Part shown: positions 25,766 to 35,246 of the stretch, piece by piece
Layout of the letters: the number at the start of each line of letters is the position of its first letter
Numbering within the stretch: the first letter of the stretch is position 1
DNA from: Rhodovulum sp.
GTDB lineage: Bacteria; Pseudomonadota; Alphaproteobacteria; Rhodobacterales; Rhodobacteraceae
Assembly (NCBI GenBank): GCA_002706605.1
Contig: PALT01000021.1
Location: 34,954 to 98,953, forward strand
Reading direction: 5' to 3'
DNA: 64,000 nt
Position numbers and translations under genes: made by a program
The notes under the pieces: generated by a model
Seen by the model: the letters and a program-made list of their open reading frames with translations, nothing else
Database searches by the model: none
Told to the model about the DNA's origin: nothing

Positions 25766-27925
25766 TTAGCGGACGGCACCAATCGACCAGAAGAAGGTTT
25801 CGCCCGAGCTGTCGTCGACACCGTCGTTGTCGGTCGAGACGAACATTTCACCGGCGGGGGTGATGGCGAGGCCCTCGACCTTGTCCACGACATAGCCGTT
25901 GTAGGCGGCCAGATCGGGGATCAGGTCGCGGACCAGTTCCTTGGACACGGTGGGCAGATCGCCGCCCAGCGGGGCCGCAACCATGTCAGCCGCCGGAATG
26001 CGGTAGACCGATTTCACCGCAGCGTTCGCGCCGATCTGGTTGTCGCGTTCGATGACGTAGAACCAGTCACCGTCGGCCACGATTTCCGACAGACCGACCC
26101 AGCCCTTTTCGGCCGCATTCGTGGGATAGCGCACGGCGCCCCATTCTTCGGTCTCGATGTTGTAGGACACCAGTTTCACGGTGTTCTCGGGGTCGTCTTT
26201 CCACTGACGCTGAATAGCGATCCAGAGGGTGTCGCCGACGCGGGTGATGCCCTCGGACGCCCAACGCTTGGACACGTCCAGCAGTTCGGCGGGGAAGGGG
26301 ATTTCCTTTTTGATCTGACCCTTGGCGTTCACGTTATAGATCGCGTGGGGGACCAGACGCTCGGGGCGGCCCTCAGAGGCGATCCAGAACCCGCCTTTGC
26401 CGTCCAGGGTTATGCCTTCCATGTCCAGTTTCTGGGCGGGGAAGCCACCGCGCGTCACCTCGGTTGCGGCGGTGATGCGGGCCGGTTTGCTCGAGGGGTC
26501 GATGGTAAAGATCGTGGGCTGGTAGCCATAGAAGCTATCGTTGACCGCGTAGATCAGGCCGTTTTCGTCGGCAACCATGCCCGACAGTGCGCCCCAACCG
26601 ATCAGGGTATCCGCACCCGCCGAGGTCAGCGTCGGGTAGACCGGCGCGGCGTCCTGATATTCGAAAATCATGACGTGGCTGCGGATGCCGCCGTCTTCAA
26701 TCAGGTCGACCTCATTCGCGGAAACCAGCAGGTTGCGCTCGGGGATGGCAACATAGCCTTCCGGCCCGATGCCCGAGGCAAGGATCTGTTTCAGCACAGG
26801 GTTGGCCAGATCGGTGACGTCGTACACGCCCACGGCCGAGCCGCGTTCCGAACCGACAAACACATAGGGCGTGTCGCCAAAGGTGGCGGTTTCGATCGAC
26901 TCGGGCTCGACGCCTTTGCTGTCGGACCGTTTGTCGGGGTAGTGGCCGATCTGGATCAGGGCGTGCTCAAACGAGGTGCCGGATTCATAGACCACGGTGC
27001 CGTTCTTGTTGAAAATGGTCCAGCCGCGCGAGCCGCCCTCATAGTCGCCTTCGTTGGCGGTGGCGAAATGGTTGTCGTCGATCCATTTGACCGCATCGGG
27101 TTCGCGCTTGCGGCCCACTTGGGTCTCGGTGAAACGCAGCGCGCCGCGCTCATCCGTGGCGTCGATGCCGGTCAGGTCAACCGCACCGGCGGAGAATTGG
27201 TTGATGACGTGACCCTGTGCGTCGACAACCGCGAGGTGGTTGTTCTCCTGCATCGTGACGACGGTTTCGCCAAGGCCGTTGACGTCCACGAACTCGGGCT
27301 CGGGGTCGGTGGGGGCGATCTCTGCCAGACCGGTCATGTCGGCGGCGATATGGCCCTCACAGGTCAGGGTGCCATCGGTGATGCGGAACATGTCCAGCGT
27401 CCCTGCAGGGGCCTGTGGGATGATGCCGTCGTTCAGGTCTTCGTCACGCTCGTTTTCGATGGCGACCACGACGAATGAACCGTCTTTGGACAGGGCAATC
27501 GAATCTGGCTGACCCGAGGTGGCGCAAGAGGCCAGCTCTTCGCCCGATTTGACGTGGATCGCCTTGAGCATCCCCGAGGGCGACACAAAATCGGGCGAGG
27601 TGTTTACGCCGACAAAGGCGATATCGCCCAGAACGGCGACCGAGGTGGGTTCACCCGGCAGGGCGATGTTGCCTGCGGGTTTGGGGGCGTGGGGGTCGGT
27701 GATGTCGATACGACCCAGAACCTCAAGCGGGCTGTCGGTATAGACAAGCATCATGCCGTCGGCGGTGACGTCGATGATCTCGGCCGAGCTTTCGCGCGCG
27801 CGATCCTCGTCAGCAGCCATGTTTTCGACGGTCGAAAAGGCCGAGATGCGGTTAAAGTTCATTTCGGCATGTGCCGCGCCAGCGCCAAGCGCCAGAGCCG
27901 AACACGCCATCAGCAGACGATGCAT
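25766..27925 (-). CDS. Secreted esterase-like/phytase-like beta-propeller protein
   Basis: A 719-residue exported protein with a signal peptide (MHRLLMACSALALGAGAAHA). Residues ~25-430 look like a choice-of-anchor I-type beta-propeller (DKRSDSKGVEPESIE, VFVGSERGSAVGVYDVTD). Residues ~440-715 match the esterase-like activity of phytase family (LDMEGITLDGKGGFWIASEG, RWASEGITRVGDTLWIAIQ, VEGLAITPAGEMFVSTDNDG). Acidic loops suggest calcium binding. Probable periplasmic phosphoesterase; substrate unknown. ATG 27925 has GGGGA upstream and gives the signal peptide directly. Divergent from the aminotransferase gene. Confidence 0.85.
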   Translation of the reverse strand: MHRLLMACSALALGAGAAHAEMNFNRISAFSTVENMAADEDRARESSAEIIDVTADGMMLVYTDSPLEVLGRIDITDPHAPKPAGNIALPGEPTSVAVLGDIAFVGVNTSPDFVSPSGMLKAIHVKSGEELASCATSGQPDSIALSKDGSFVVVAIENERDEDLNDGIIPQAPAGTLDMFRITDGTLTCEGHIAADMTGLAEIAPTDPEPEFVDVNGLGETVVTMQENNHLAVVDAQGHVINQFSAGAVDLTGIDATDERGALRFTETQVGRKREPDAVKWIDDNHFATANEGDYEGGSRGWTIFNKNGTVVYESGTSFEHALIQIGHYPDKRSDSKGVEPESIETATFGDTPYVFVGSERGSAVGVYDVTDLANPVLKQILASGIGPEGYVAIPERNLLVSANEVDLIEDGGIRSHVMIFEYQDAAPVYPTLTSAGADTLIGWGALSGMVADENGLIYAVNDSFYGYQPTIFTIDPSSKPARITAATEVTRGGFPAQKLDMEGITLDGKGGFWIASEGRPERLVPHAIYNVNAKGQIKKEIPFPAELLDVSKRWASEGITRVGDTLWIAIQRQWKDDPENTVKLVSYNIETEEWGAVRYPTNAAEKGWVGLSEIVADGDWFYVIERDNQIGANAAVKSVYRIPAADMVAAPLGGDLPTVSKELVRDLIPDLAAYNGYVVDKVEGLAITPAGEMFVSTDNDGVDDSSGETFFWSIGAVR

Positions 27926-28088
27926 GATGTGTCCCCGTAGGTTGCGAATGGTAACTCCATTTTGCAGGTGCACGCGGGACGTTTCGGTTTGGTGACGGAA
28001 ATGTTTCGGATTTATGAAATCCTGAATTTATGTCAGCATGATTGACTTACCTTGCGGAATCGGCACAGATACGCCATCGGAGGATGCC

Positions 28089-29297
28089 ATGAATCTGCAA
28101 TCCATTTTTGCCAGTCGTATATCGGGCATGAAAGCGTCCGAGATCCGCGAGCTGCTCAAGCTGTTGGATCAGCCCGACATCATTTCCTTTGCCGGCGGGA
28201 TCCCCGATCCGGCCCTGTTTCCGCAAGAGGCGTTTCAGGACGCGATGCAGGCGGCACTGACCGGTGGGACGGGGCGGGTGGCCCTGCAATACGCGCCGTC
28301 CGAGGGGTATTTGCCCCTGCGCCAATGGATCGCGGATCATATGGGCACGCTGGGCATTCCTTGTGATGCGGATAACATCCTGATCACGGCGGGCTCGCAA
28401 CAGGCGCTGGATTATCTGGGCAAGATGTTCCTGAACAAGGGCGACACGGCCCTTGTCGGCTGGCCCACCTATCTGGGCGCGCTGGGGGCGTTTAACGCGT
28501 ATCAGCCGCGCTATGACCGACTGGACCCAAGCTCGAACCGCCCTGTGGCCGACATCATGGCCGATGCGGCGGCGGGTGGCGGTACGGTGAAATTCGCCTA
28601 TGTGTCGCCCGATTTCGCAAACCCCACCGGCGTAACCTTGAACGCCGTTCAGCGTGGTGCGATTTTGGATATGGCGGCACAGATCGGGTGTGCGGTGATC
28701 GAGGATGCGGCGTACCAGACCCTGCGCTACCGCGGCGATGACATTCCGCCCCTGTTGGCGATGGATATTGAGCGTTCGGGCGGGATTGAAAACACGCGCA
28801 CGGTGTATCTTGGGTCGTTTTCGAAAACCCTGTCGCCCGGTTTGCGGGTAGGTTGGGCCGTAGCGGCGAAACCGGTGATCCAACAGATGGTTCTGTTGAA
28901 ACAGGCGGGCGATCTGCAAACCGCGACGTTGAACCAGATCGCAATCGCCGATGTGGCGCGCCGCGTGTTTGACCCGCATATCCGTGTGCTGTGCGACGCC
29001 TATGGCACGCGGATGCAGGCGATGCTGGCCGCGCTCAGCCGCACCATGCCCGAGGGCGTGACCTGGACCGATCCCGATGGCGGCATGTTCATCTGGGTGA
29101 CGCTGCCCCGCGGGATGGACGCCAAGGTGGTGTTGCAGAACGTCCTCGCGGCCAAGGTCGCCTTTGTCCCTGGTCAGGCGTTTTTCGCGGATGGATCGAA
29201 CGAAAACTCCCTGCGCCTGAATTTCTCTCTTGCGACCGAGGATACGATCAACACCGGCATCGAACGTCTGGCCGGTGTGATTGCAGACATGATGTGA
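28089..29297 (+). CDS. PLP-dependent aminotransferase (class I/II, 2-aminoadipate type)
   Basis: A 402-residue fold-type I aminotransferase. It begins MNLQSIFASRISGMKASEIRE, then has DIISFAGGIPDPALFP (about 30-45), the PLP-contact YVSPDFANPTGVTL and the Schiff-base Lys in GSFSKTLSPGLRVGW. This pattern is that of LysN/ARO8-like 2-aminoadipate and aromatic or branched-chain aminotransferases. GGAGG lies 5 bp before ATG 28089. It is monocistronic, ended by a good terminator. The donor/acceptor pair cannot be read from the sequence. Confidence 0.88.
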   Translation: MNLQSIFASRISGMKASEIRELLKLLDQPDIISFAGGIPDPALFPQEAFQDAMQAALTGGTGRVALQYAPSEGYLPLRQWIADHMGTLGIPCDADNILITAGSQQALDYLGKMFLNKGDTALVGWPTYLGALGAFNAYQPRYDRLDPSSNRPVADIMADAAAGGGTVKFAYVSPDFANPTGVTLNAVQRGAILDMAAQIGCAVIEDAAYQTLRYRGDDIPPLLAMDIERSGGIENTRTVYLGSFSKTLSPGLRVGWAVAAKPVIQQMVLLKQAGDLQTATLNQIAIADVARRVFDPHIRVLCDAYGTRMQAMLAALSRTMPEGVTWTDPDGGMFIWVTLPRGMDAKVVLQNVLAAKVAFVPGQAFFADGSNENSLRLNFSLATEDTINTGIERLAGVIADMM

Positions 29298-29301
29298 AAA
29301 A

Positions 29302-29327
29302 GGCCGGGTGCGATACCCGGCCCTTTT
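29302..29327. terminator. Bidirectional intrinsic terminator
   Basis: Stem GGCCGGGT (29302-29309) / ACCCGGCC (29315-29322) with AAAAA before and CTTTT after; it separates the convergent aminotransferase and succinate-semialdehyde dehydrogenase genes. Confidence 0.85.
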
Positions 29328-29348
29328 GAACTACGTTCATTCTGCCCG

Positions 29349-30812
29349 TCAGACCGACATGCAGATGTATTTCAGCTCTAGATAATCCTCGATCCCGTGG
29401 TGCGAACCCTCGCGCCCCAGACCCGATTGCTTGACGCCGCCAAACGGTGCCACTTCGGTCGAGATGATGCCGGTGTTCACGCCGACAATCCCGTATTCCA
29501 AGGCCTCGGCGACCTTGTAAACGCGGCTCAGGTCATTGGCGTAGAAATACGACGCGAGGCCAAAGATCGTGTCATTTGCCATTTCGATCACATCGTCCAC
29601 CGTGTCGAATTTGAACAACGGGGCAAGGGGGCCGAACGTTTCGTCCGTGGCGAATTGCATGTCCTGCGTCGCGCCGGTGACGATGGTCGGTTCAAAGAAC
29701 GTCCCGCCCAGTTCGTGACGTTTGCCGCCTTGGATTACTGTCGCGCCTTTGGCGGTGGCGTCGGCGATGTGCTCTTCGACCTTGTCGACGGCCTTGGACG
29801 TGATCAGGGGGCCCAGATCCGCACCGTCAAAGCCACTGCCGACCTTCATCGCGGCGACAGCAGCGGCCAGTTTCTCGGCAAAGGCGTCATAGACCCCCGC
29901 CTGTACGTAGATGCGGTTCGCGCAGACACAGGTCTGGCCGTTGTTGCGGAACTTGCACATGATTGCGCCCTCGACCGCCGCGTCCAGATCGGCGTCGTCA
30001 AACACGATGAACGGCGCGTTCCCGCCCAGTTCCATGCTGCACTTCATCACCTGCGCTGCTGCTTGTTCCAGCAGGATACGCCCCACCCCGGTCGATCCGG
30101 TAAAGGTCAGCTTGCGCACTGTCGGGTTTTCGCAGAACTCCTTGCCCATGCCGATCGCGTCGGTCGTGGGCAGGATCGACAACAGACCGGCGGGCAGGCC
30201 TGCGCGCTCGGCCAAGACCGCAAGGGCCAGCGCCGACAGGGGCGTCTCGGCGGCGGGCTTTACCACGGCCGCACATCCGGCGGCCAGAGCGGGTCCCACC
30301 TTGCGCGTGATCATCGCGTTCGGAAAATTCCACGGCGTGATCGCGGCCACAACGCCGATGGGTTGCTTGATCACGGTGATGCGTTTGTCCGCCTGATGGC
30401 CGGGAATGGTTTCGCCGTACACGCGGCGCCCTTCCTCGGCAAACCAGTCGATGAACGACGCACCATAGGCGATTTCGCCGCGCGATTCCGCCAACGGCTT
30501 GCCCATCTCGGCGGTCAGGATGATCGCCAGATCCTCTTGGTTCGCCATCATCAGATCATACCAACGGCGCAAGATGACCGCGCGATCCTTGGCCGTGCGC
30601 GCGGCCCAGTCCTTTTGCGCAATGCGGGCGGCCTCAATCGCGGCGGCGGTGTCGTCGCGGGTCATGTCCGGCACGGCGCAAATCACGTCGCCCGTAGCGG
30701 GATCGTCGACGTTGAACGTCGCGCCCGATTGCGATTGCACCCATTTCCCCGCCGAATAGGCGTCCTGCACCAGCAGCGTTTTATCAGATAGACGATCAAT
30801 CAAAGCGGTCAT
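29349..30812 (-). CDS. gabD: NAD(P)-dependent succinate-semialdehyde dehydrogenase
   Basis: A 487-residue aldehyde dehydrogenase oxidising succinate semialdehyde to succinate. Key segments are [14 protein letters not shown] (about 153), the Glu in [17 protein letters not shown] (about 256), and the catalytic Cys in [15 protein letters not shown] (about 288); the C-x-C at the active site is typical of GabD. ATG 30812 is preferred over 30845 because GGGAA precedes it. It is not in an operon with a GABA transaminase, so the source of semialdehyde is unclear. Glutarate semialdehyde is a possible alternative substrate. Confidence 0.88.
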   Translation of the reverse strand: MTALIDRLSDKTLLVQDAYSAGKWVQSQSGATFNVDDPATGDVICAVPDMTRDDTAAAIEAARIAQKDWAARTAKDRAVILRRWYDLMMANQEDLAIILTAEMGKPLAESRGEIAYGASFIDWFAEEGRRVYGETIPGHQADKRITVIKQPIGVVAAITPWNFPNAMITRKVGPALAAGCAAVVKPAAETPLSALALAVLAERAGLPAGLLSILPTTDAIGMGKEFCENPTVRKLTFTGSTGVGRILLEQAAAQVMKCSMELGGNAPFIVFDDADLDAAVEGAIMCKFRNNGQTCVCANRIYVQAGVYDAFAEKLAAAVAAMKVGSGFDGADLGPLITSKAVDKVEEHIADATAKGATVIQGGKRHELGGTFFEPTIVTGATQDMQFATDETFGPLAPLFKFDTVDDVIEMANDTIFGLASYFYANDLSRVYKVAEALEYGIVGVNTGIISTEVAPFGGVKQSGLGREGSHHGIEDYLELKYICMSV

Positions 30813-30886
30813 GGTGTTCCCTTCCTTTGGGCCAAGGCAAATCACGCGCGGCCTGCCATGTCCATATGATCATGCGAACCGTATGG

Positions 30887-30911
30887 GGTCATTTTTACGT
30901 TAGGTCATTTT
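30887..30911. repeat. Tandem 9-bp direct repeat upstream of gabD
   Basis: GGTCATTTT occurs at 30887-30895 and 30903-30911, a 16-bp period, about 75-100 bp upstream of the gabD start on the minus strand. It may be a tandem regulator site or nothing more than a small duplication. Confidence 0.35.
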
Positions 30912-30920
30912 CCGCGCACA

Positions 30921-31910
30921 TCATCCGCCAAACCGCTCGGACCACGCGGGTTGAACGTCGTTCTCTGCTGGTGACGCGGCATACACACCCCGCGCCACGG
31001 CCCGCGACAAACAGGTCGCCGCCGCCTCGCCAATGCGTAAAACATCATACTCCGGCGCGGCCATTTTGCGCCGCCCACTGGCCGCCGCAAACACTAGATC
31101 ACCGTCAAACATCGTGTGGCTGGGAACAATCGCGCGGGCCAAACCATCGTGGGCGGCAACGGCCACGCGATGCGCCTGCGCCTGCGTTAGATCGGCGTCG
31201 GTCGCGACAATCGCGATGGTGGTGTTCTCGGGGCGCGCGCCCTTGATCACAGTTTCGGCCAGCGGGTCGTGTCGCCCGATGCCGCGCCCGCCAAATTCGC
31301 CCCCGATTTCAAACGGCGCGGCCCAAAACTCTGGCCCGCCGCCCATCAACGGGCTGCCCACGGCGTTCACGGCCACCATCGCCCCAACGGTGATCCCGCT
31401 TGGCAAAACCACGGACGCGGTTCCGAAACCGCCCTTTACATCGGCACAGGTCGCCCCGAACCCCGCACCGACACTGCCCATCCCGACATCGGCCCTGACG
31501 GACAACACGGCGCGCCGCCCCAAATTCGCGTAAAACCCGTCGCCGAAATCCTTCTCCCCGCCATTCAACAAATCAAACAGGATCGCCGCAGGCACAATCG
31601 GCACCCGGATGTCGCCGACGGCATAGCCCCGCCCCATCTCGCGCAGGGCATGCGCAACCCCACTTGCCGCCTCCAGCCCAAGCGCCGACCCGCCCCCCAA
31701 AACCAACGCATCGACCTTTTGCACCAACCCATCAGGCGCCAAGAGGTCCGTCTCACGCGTCCCCGGCGCACCGCCCATCACATGAACCGCCGCCACAAAC
31801 GGGGCATCCGACATCAACACGCTGACACCCGTTTTGACCCGCCTATCCCCCGCATGACCGACCAGAAACCCGTCAACATCCGTAATCGCATTCCGTGCCC
31901 CGGGACCCAT
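30921..31910 (-). CDS. P1 family (DmpA/NylC-like) peptidase
   Basis: A 329-residue N-terminal-nucleophile hydrolase. The proenzyme would self-cleave at Asn229-Thr230 in RPENTTIAIVATDAD, leaving Thr as nucleophile, as in DmpA aminopeptidases and NylC nylon-oligomer hydrolase. Other family features are GFLVGHAGD near the start, LVLGGGSALGLEAASGV (about 70-86) and the conserved MGGGPEFW. Substrates in the family include N-terminal amino acids of peptides and amide oligomers; none can be assigned here. No signal peptide, so cytoplasmic. Divergent from the creatinase gene. Confidence 0.88.
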   Translation of the reverse strand: MGPGARNAITDVDGFLVGHAGDRRVKTGVSVLMSDAPFVAAVHVMGGAPGTRETDLLAPDGLVQKVDALVLGGGSALGLEAASGVAHALREMGRGYAVGDIRVPIVPAAILFDLLNGGEKDFGDGFYANLGRRAVLSVRADVGMGSVGAGFGATCADVKGGFGTASVVLPSGITVGAMVAVNAVGSPLMGGGPEFWAAPFEIGGEFGGRGIGRHDPLAETVIKGARPENTTIAIVATDADLTQAQAHRVAVAAHDGLARAIVPSHTMFDGDLVFAAASGRRKMAAPEYDVLRIGEAAATCLSRAVARGVYAASPAENDVQPAWSERFGG

Positions 31911-32210
31911 CGCACACTCCTCTCTTCATCTTGGCAAAAATACTCAACGGCCCAGACCTGACCAACGGCGCGCCGCGCGGCAAAGGCCCTGAAACTGTGC
32001 ACCGAAATTCCGGCTCCGCCAATGGGCCTCACGCGATGCAAAATTCCTTGCCAAACCCCACGCCTTCGGCAAATCTCGCCCCAAGCTGTGGCGATGGCGT
32101 CGTCACGGGGTTCTTGCACCCCCGCTTGGCAGAGGCATCTGCCTGTCGTCCTGAACGCCGGGACCTTTTTCGCGGCGCGCCGCAAAAGGCGCCCGTTTCA
32201 GGAGGTCATG
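31911..32210. other. 300-bp intergenic stretch between P1 peptidase and creatinase
   Basis: No convincing gene is present. It contains the second copy of the 22-bp dispersed repeat (31924-31945), and it must hold the promoters of both divergent genes, but I could not pick reliable -35/-10 pairs. A small open frame across it has no ribosome site or protein-like composition. Confidence 0.6.
31924..31945 (-). repeat. Copy 2 of the 22-bp dispersed intergenic repeat
   Basis: Exact reverse complement of 4680-4701, located 14 bp upstream of the P1 peptidase start codon. Confidence 0.7.
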
Positions 32211-33434
32211 ATGACACAACCAACCGTATCGACCCGCACTGAATTCTATCGTTTGCACAACGGGCAAAAGGTGCCGCTGCCCTTTGCCGATCAGGAATAT
32301 GAAAACCGCCTGATGGGGCTGCGCACGATTATGGACCGCACCGGCGTTCAGGCCGTGGTCCTGACGTCCATGCATAACATCGCCTATTACTCGGGGTTCC
32401 TCTACTGCAGCTTTGGCCGCCCCTATGGCCTAGTGGTGACGGCCACCGAATCCGTCACGATCAGTGCCGGTATCGACGCGGGTCAGCCGTGGCGGCGCTG
32501 TTACGGGGACAACATCACTTATACCGACTGGGGGCGGAACAACTTCTGGCGCGCGGTGCGTTCGGTCACTGGAACGGGCCGCGTGATCGGGGTTGAGGGC
32601 GATCATATGACCATGGCTGCGCGGATGCTGGTGGATGAGTTCCTATCCCCGTCCCAAGTCATCGACATCGCGCCCGATACGATGCGCCAACGGATGCACA
32701 AATCCCCCGCCGAACTGGACCTGATCCGCGCGGGCGCGAATGTGGCCGATGTGGGTGGCTATGCGATCCGCGACGCGGTGGCCGTGGGCGCACGTGAGAT
32801 CGACGTCGCCATGGCCGGCCGTGACGCGATGGAGCTGGAAATCGCGCGCCGTTTTCCCGATGCCGAATACCGCGACACATGGGTGTGGTTCCAATCGGGG
32901 CTGAACACCGACGGCGCACATAACCCCGTGACCGCGCGGGCGCTTGAACACGGCGATATCCTTAGCCTCAATACATTCCCGATGATTTCGGGCTATTACA
33001 CGGCTCTGGAACGCACGATGTTTGTGGGCGAGGTCGATCAGGCCTCACTGGACATCTGGCAGGCCAATATCGGCGCGCATGAACTGGGCATGTCGCTGCT
33101 GAAACCCGGTGCGACCTGCGCCGAGGTCACGCACAAGATCAACGACTTCTTTGCCGAGCGCGACCTTTTGCAATACCGCAGCTTTGGTTACGGACACAGC
33201 TTTGGCGTCCTCAGCCACTATTACGGGCGCGAGGCGGGCCTCGAACTGCGCGAGGATATCGACACCGTTCTGGAACCCGGCATGGTCATCAGCATGGAGC
33301 CGATGCTGACCATCCCTGCGGGTCAGGCGGGCGCGGGCGGCTACCGCGAACATGACATCCTGATCATCACCGAAGACGGGGCCGAGAACATCACAGGCTA
33401 TCCCTATGGCCCCGATTTCAACGTCATAGGCTGA
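32211..33434 (+). CDS. Creatinase (creatine amidinohydrolase)
   Basis: A 407-residue M24-fold enzyme hydrolysing creatine to sarcosine and urea. The sequence follows bacterial creatinases closely: LYCSFGRPY (active-site Cys), QPWRR near 85, the [19 protein letters not shown] block with the catalytic His, [20 protein letters not shown] and [11 protein letters not shown]. Length agrees with the ~403-410 of known creatinases, and the metal ligands of M24 peptidases are replaced as expected. Start: of two ATGs (32208, 32211) the second has better spacing to GGAGG. No creatininase, sarcosine oxidase or urease is adjacent. Activity on related guanidino compounds is possible. Confidence 0.85.
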   Translation: MTQPTVSTRTEFYRLHNGQKVPLPFADQEYENRLMGLRTIMDRTGVQAVVLTSMHNIAYYSGFLYCSFGRPYGLVVTATESVTISAGIDAGQPWRRCYGDNITYTDWGRNNFWRAVRSVTGTGRVIGVEGDHMTMAARMLVDEFLSPSQVIDIAPDTMRQRMHKSPAELDLIRAGANVADVGGYAIRDAVAVGAREIDVAMAGRDAMELEIARRFPDAEYRDTWVWFQSGLNTDGAHNPVTARALEHGDILSLNTFPMISGYYTALERTMFVGEVDQASLDIWQANIGAHELGMSLLKPGATCAEVTHKINDFFAERDLLQYRSFGYGHSFGVLSHYYGREAGLELREDIDTVLEPGMVISMEPMLTIPAGQAGAGGYREHDILIITEDGAENITGYPYGPDFNVIG

Positions 33435-33443
33435 TCCCTGCAT

Positions 33444-33463
33444 GGGGGCGTTTCGGCGCCCCC
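33444..33463 (+). terminator. Stem-loop after creatinase
   Basis: GGGGGCG (33444-33450) / CGCCCCC (33457-33463), 6-nt loop, 10 bp after the stop. There is no T run, so intrinsic termination is uncertain. Confidence 0.4.
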
Positions 33464-33582
33464 GAATGCGCCTAACGTCACGCTTGCACCCCCCTTCGAA
33501 ACCTATGGATAATGCGAAAGGGCTGTTATTTCTGCAACGCAGCGCTATAACACGCCGACGCAAAAGGATGGGAGGACAGCCT

Positions 33583-34407
33583 GTGAGCGCCACCAATGTG
33601 ATCAAATCCCTGACCGCCTCGGACATCCGCGGCATGAAGGGCGATACGCCGATTGTCTGCCTGACGGCCTATACGACGCCCGTGGCGGAAATCGCGGACA
33701 CGGCCTGTGACCTGATCCTTGTCGGGGACAGCGTGGGTATGGTGTTGCATGGTCTGCCCTCGACCTTGGGTGTGACGATGGACATGATGATCATGCATGC
33801 CAAGGCCGTTGCCCGTGGCACCAAACGCGCCCTGATCGTTGTGGATATGCCGTTCGGTTCGTATGAGCAAAGCCCCGAGCAGGCGTTTGAAAACGCATCA
33901 CGTTTGATGGTTGAGACCGGCTGTGGCGCGGTCAAGTTGGAGGGCGGTGTCGATATGGCCCCGACCATCGCGTTTCTGGTCAAGCGCGGCATCCCCGTGA
34001 TGGCGCATATCGGCCTGACCCCGCAAGCGGTGAACACCTTTGGCGGGTACAAGGTTCAGGGCCGTGGCGAGGACGGTGAACGTCTGATGGCGGACGCCCG
34101 CGCCGTGGATGAGGCCGGTGCATTTTCCGTGGTCATCGAAAAGGTTCCCGCGTCCTTGGGCGATAAAATCACTGCCGAGATTTCTATCCCGACCGTAGGC
34201 ATCGGTGCGGGTGCCGGGTGTGACGGTCAGGTTCTGGTCGTGGATGACATGATGGGCATGTTCACGAACTTTAAGCCCAAGTTCGTCAAACGCTATGCCA
34301 CCGTCCGCGCCGAGGGCGAACGCGCCGTGGCCGAATACGCCGAAGAAGTGCGCGCGCGTACCTTCCCGGGCCCCGAACATACCTTTGCCGACGAGGTCAA
34401 AAAATGA
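33583..34407 (+). CDS. panB: 3-methyl-2-oxobutanoate hydroxymethyltransferase
   Basis: PanB, the first committed step of pantothenate (CoA) synthesis: transfers a hydroxymethyl group from methylene-THF to 2-oxoisovalerate, giving ketopantoate. The 274-residue product has ITTYT-like [25 protein letters not shown] (Mg-binding Asp), [15 protein letters not shown] and [17 protein letters not shown] 33583 is chosen since GGAGG lies 7 bp upstream and the N-terminus then matches the family; the long upstream extension does not. It overlaps panC by 4 bp (ATGA). Confidence 0.96.
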   Translation: MSATNVIKSLTASDIRGMKGDTPIVCLTAYTTPVAEIADTACDLILVGDSVGMVLHGLPSTLGVTMDMMIMHAKAVARGTKRALIVVDMPFGSYEQSPEQAFENASRLMVETGCGAVKLEGGVDMAPTIAFLVKRGIPVMAHIGLTPQAVNTFGGYKVQGRGEDGERLMADARAVDEAGAFSVVIEKVPASLGDKITAEISIPTVGIGAGAGCDGQVLVVDDMMGMFTNFKPKFVKRYATVRAEGERAVAEYAEEVRARTFPGPEHTFADEVKK

Positions 34408-35246
34408 AACGCATCCGCGTTTTGAGCGAACTGCGTGCGCTGAACCGCACGTGGCGTTGTGATGGCGAAACGGTGGGGGTTGTCCCGACCATGGGCGCGC
34501 TGCATCAGGGTCACCTCAGCCTTGTGAAACAGGCCAAGGCCGCCTGTGACCGCGTCATCGTGACGGTGTTTGTGAACCCAAAACAGTTCAACAATGCCGA
34601 CGATCTGGACAAATATCCCCGCACCGAGGATGCCGATGCCGACGCATTGGCCCCGTTCGATGTGGATGTGATGTACCTGCCGACGCCGGATCAAATCTAT
34701 CCCAACGGGTTTTCCACCAACGTATCCGTCAGCGGCGTCAGCGAGGGCCTGTGCGGTGCGCATCGCCCCGGTCATTTCGATGGCGTGGCGACGGTTGTGG
34801 CCAAACTGTTGCTGCAAACCGGTGCGGATCGTGCGTTCTTTGGGGAAAAGGATTTCCAACAGCTGCAGGTCGTCAAACGTCTGGTGCGTGATCTGGACAT
34901 CCCGACCGAAATCGTCGGCTGTGCCACGGTGCGCGAAGAGGACGGTCTTGCCCTGTCGTCGCGCAATGTCCGCCTGTCCGAAACCGCGCGCAACACCGCG
35001 CCGCGTCTTTATGCGATCCTGCAGGACGTCGCGGATGAATTGCGCGGCGGTGCCACCGCCGAGGCCGCGATCTATACCGCCAAGGCCCGTATCGAGCAGG
35101 CCGGTTTTACTGAGGTCGAGTATCTGGAACTGCGCGCCGAGGATGGATTGACCCCGATGACGGTTCTGGATCGGCCCGCGCGCTTGTTAGTGGCGGCGTG
35201 GCTGGACGGGGTGCGGTTGATCGACAACATCCCCATCGCGCCCTAG
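34404..35246 (+). CDS. panC: Pantoate-beta-alanine ligase
   Basis: PanC condenses pantoate with beta-alanine using ATP, following panB in the same operon. The 280-residue product has the HIGH-like [15 protein letters not shown] (about 28-42), [31 protein letters not shown] and the KMSKS-like [10 protein letters not shown]. The ketopantoate reductase and panD are not in the window. The TAG stop shares CTAG with the stop of the convergent M20 gene. Confidence 0.96.
   Translation: MKRIRVLSELRALNRTWRCDGETVGVVPTMGALHQGHLSLVKQAKAACDRVIVTVFVNPKQFNNADDLDKYPRTEDADADALAPFDVDVMYLPTPDQIYPNGFSTNVSVSGVSEGLCGAHRPGHFDGVATVVAKLLLQTGADRAFFGEKDFQQLQVVKRLVRDLDIPTEIVGCATVREEDGLALSSRNVRLSETARNTAPRLYAILQDVADELRGGATAEAAIYTAKARIEQAGFTEVEYLELRAEDGLTPMTVLDRPARLLVAAWLDGVRLIDNIPIAP

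Noticed and set aside
29397..30791. 464-codon plus-strand open frame
   Set aside because: Antisense shadow of gabD.
31895..32242. 115-codon open frame in the P1 peptidase/creatinase gap
   Set aside because: No ribosome site, spans the dispersed repeat and the creatinase start, composition not protein-like.
32211..33434. DMSP lyase DddP as identity of the M24-fold protein
   Set aside because: The segments [19 protein letters not shown] and [19 protein letters not shown] are those of creatinase and the length (407) is shorter than DddP (~446).
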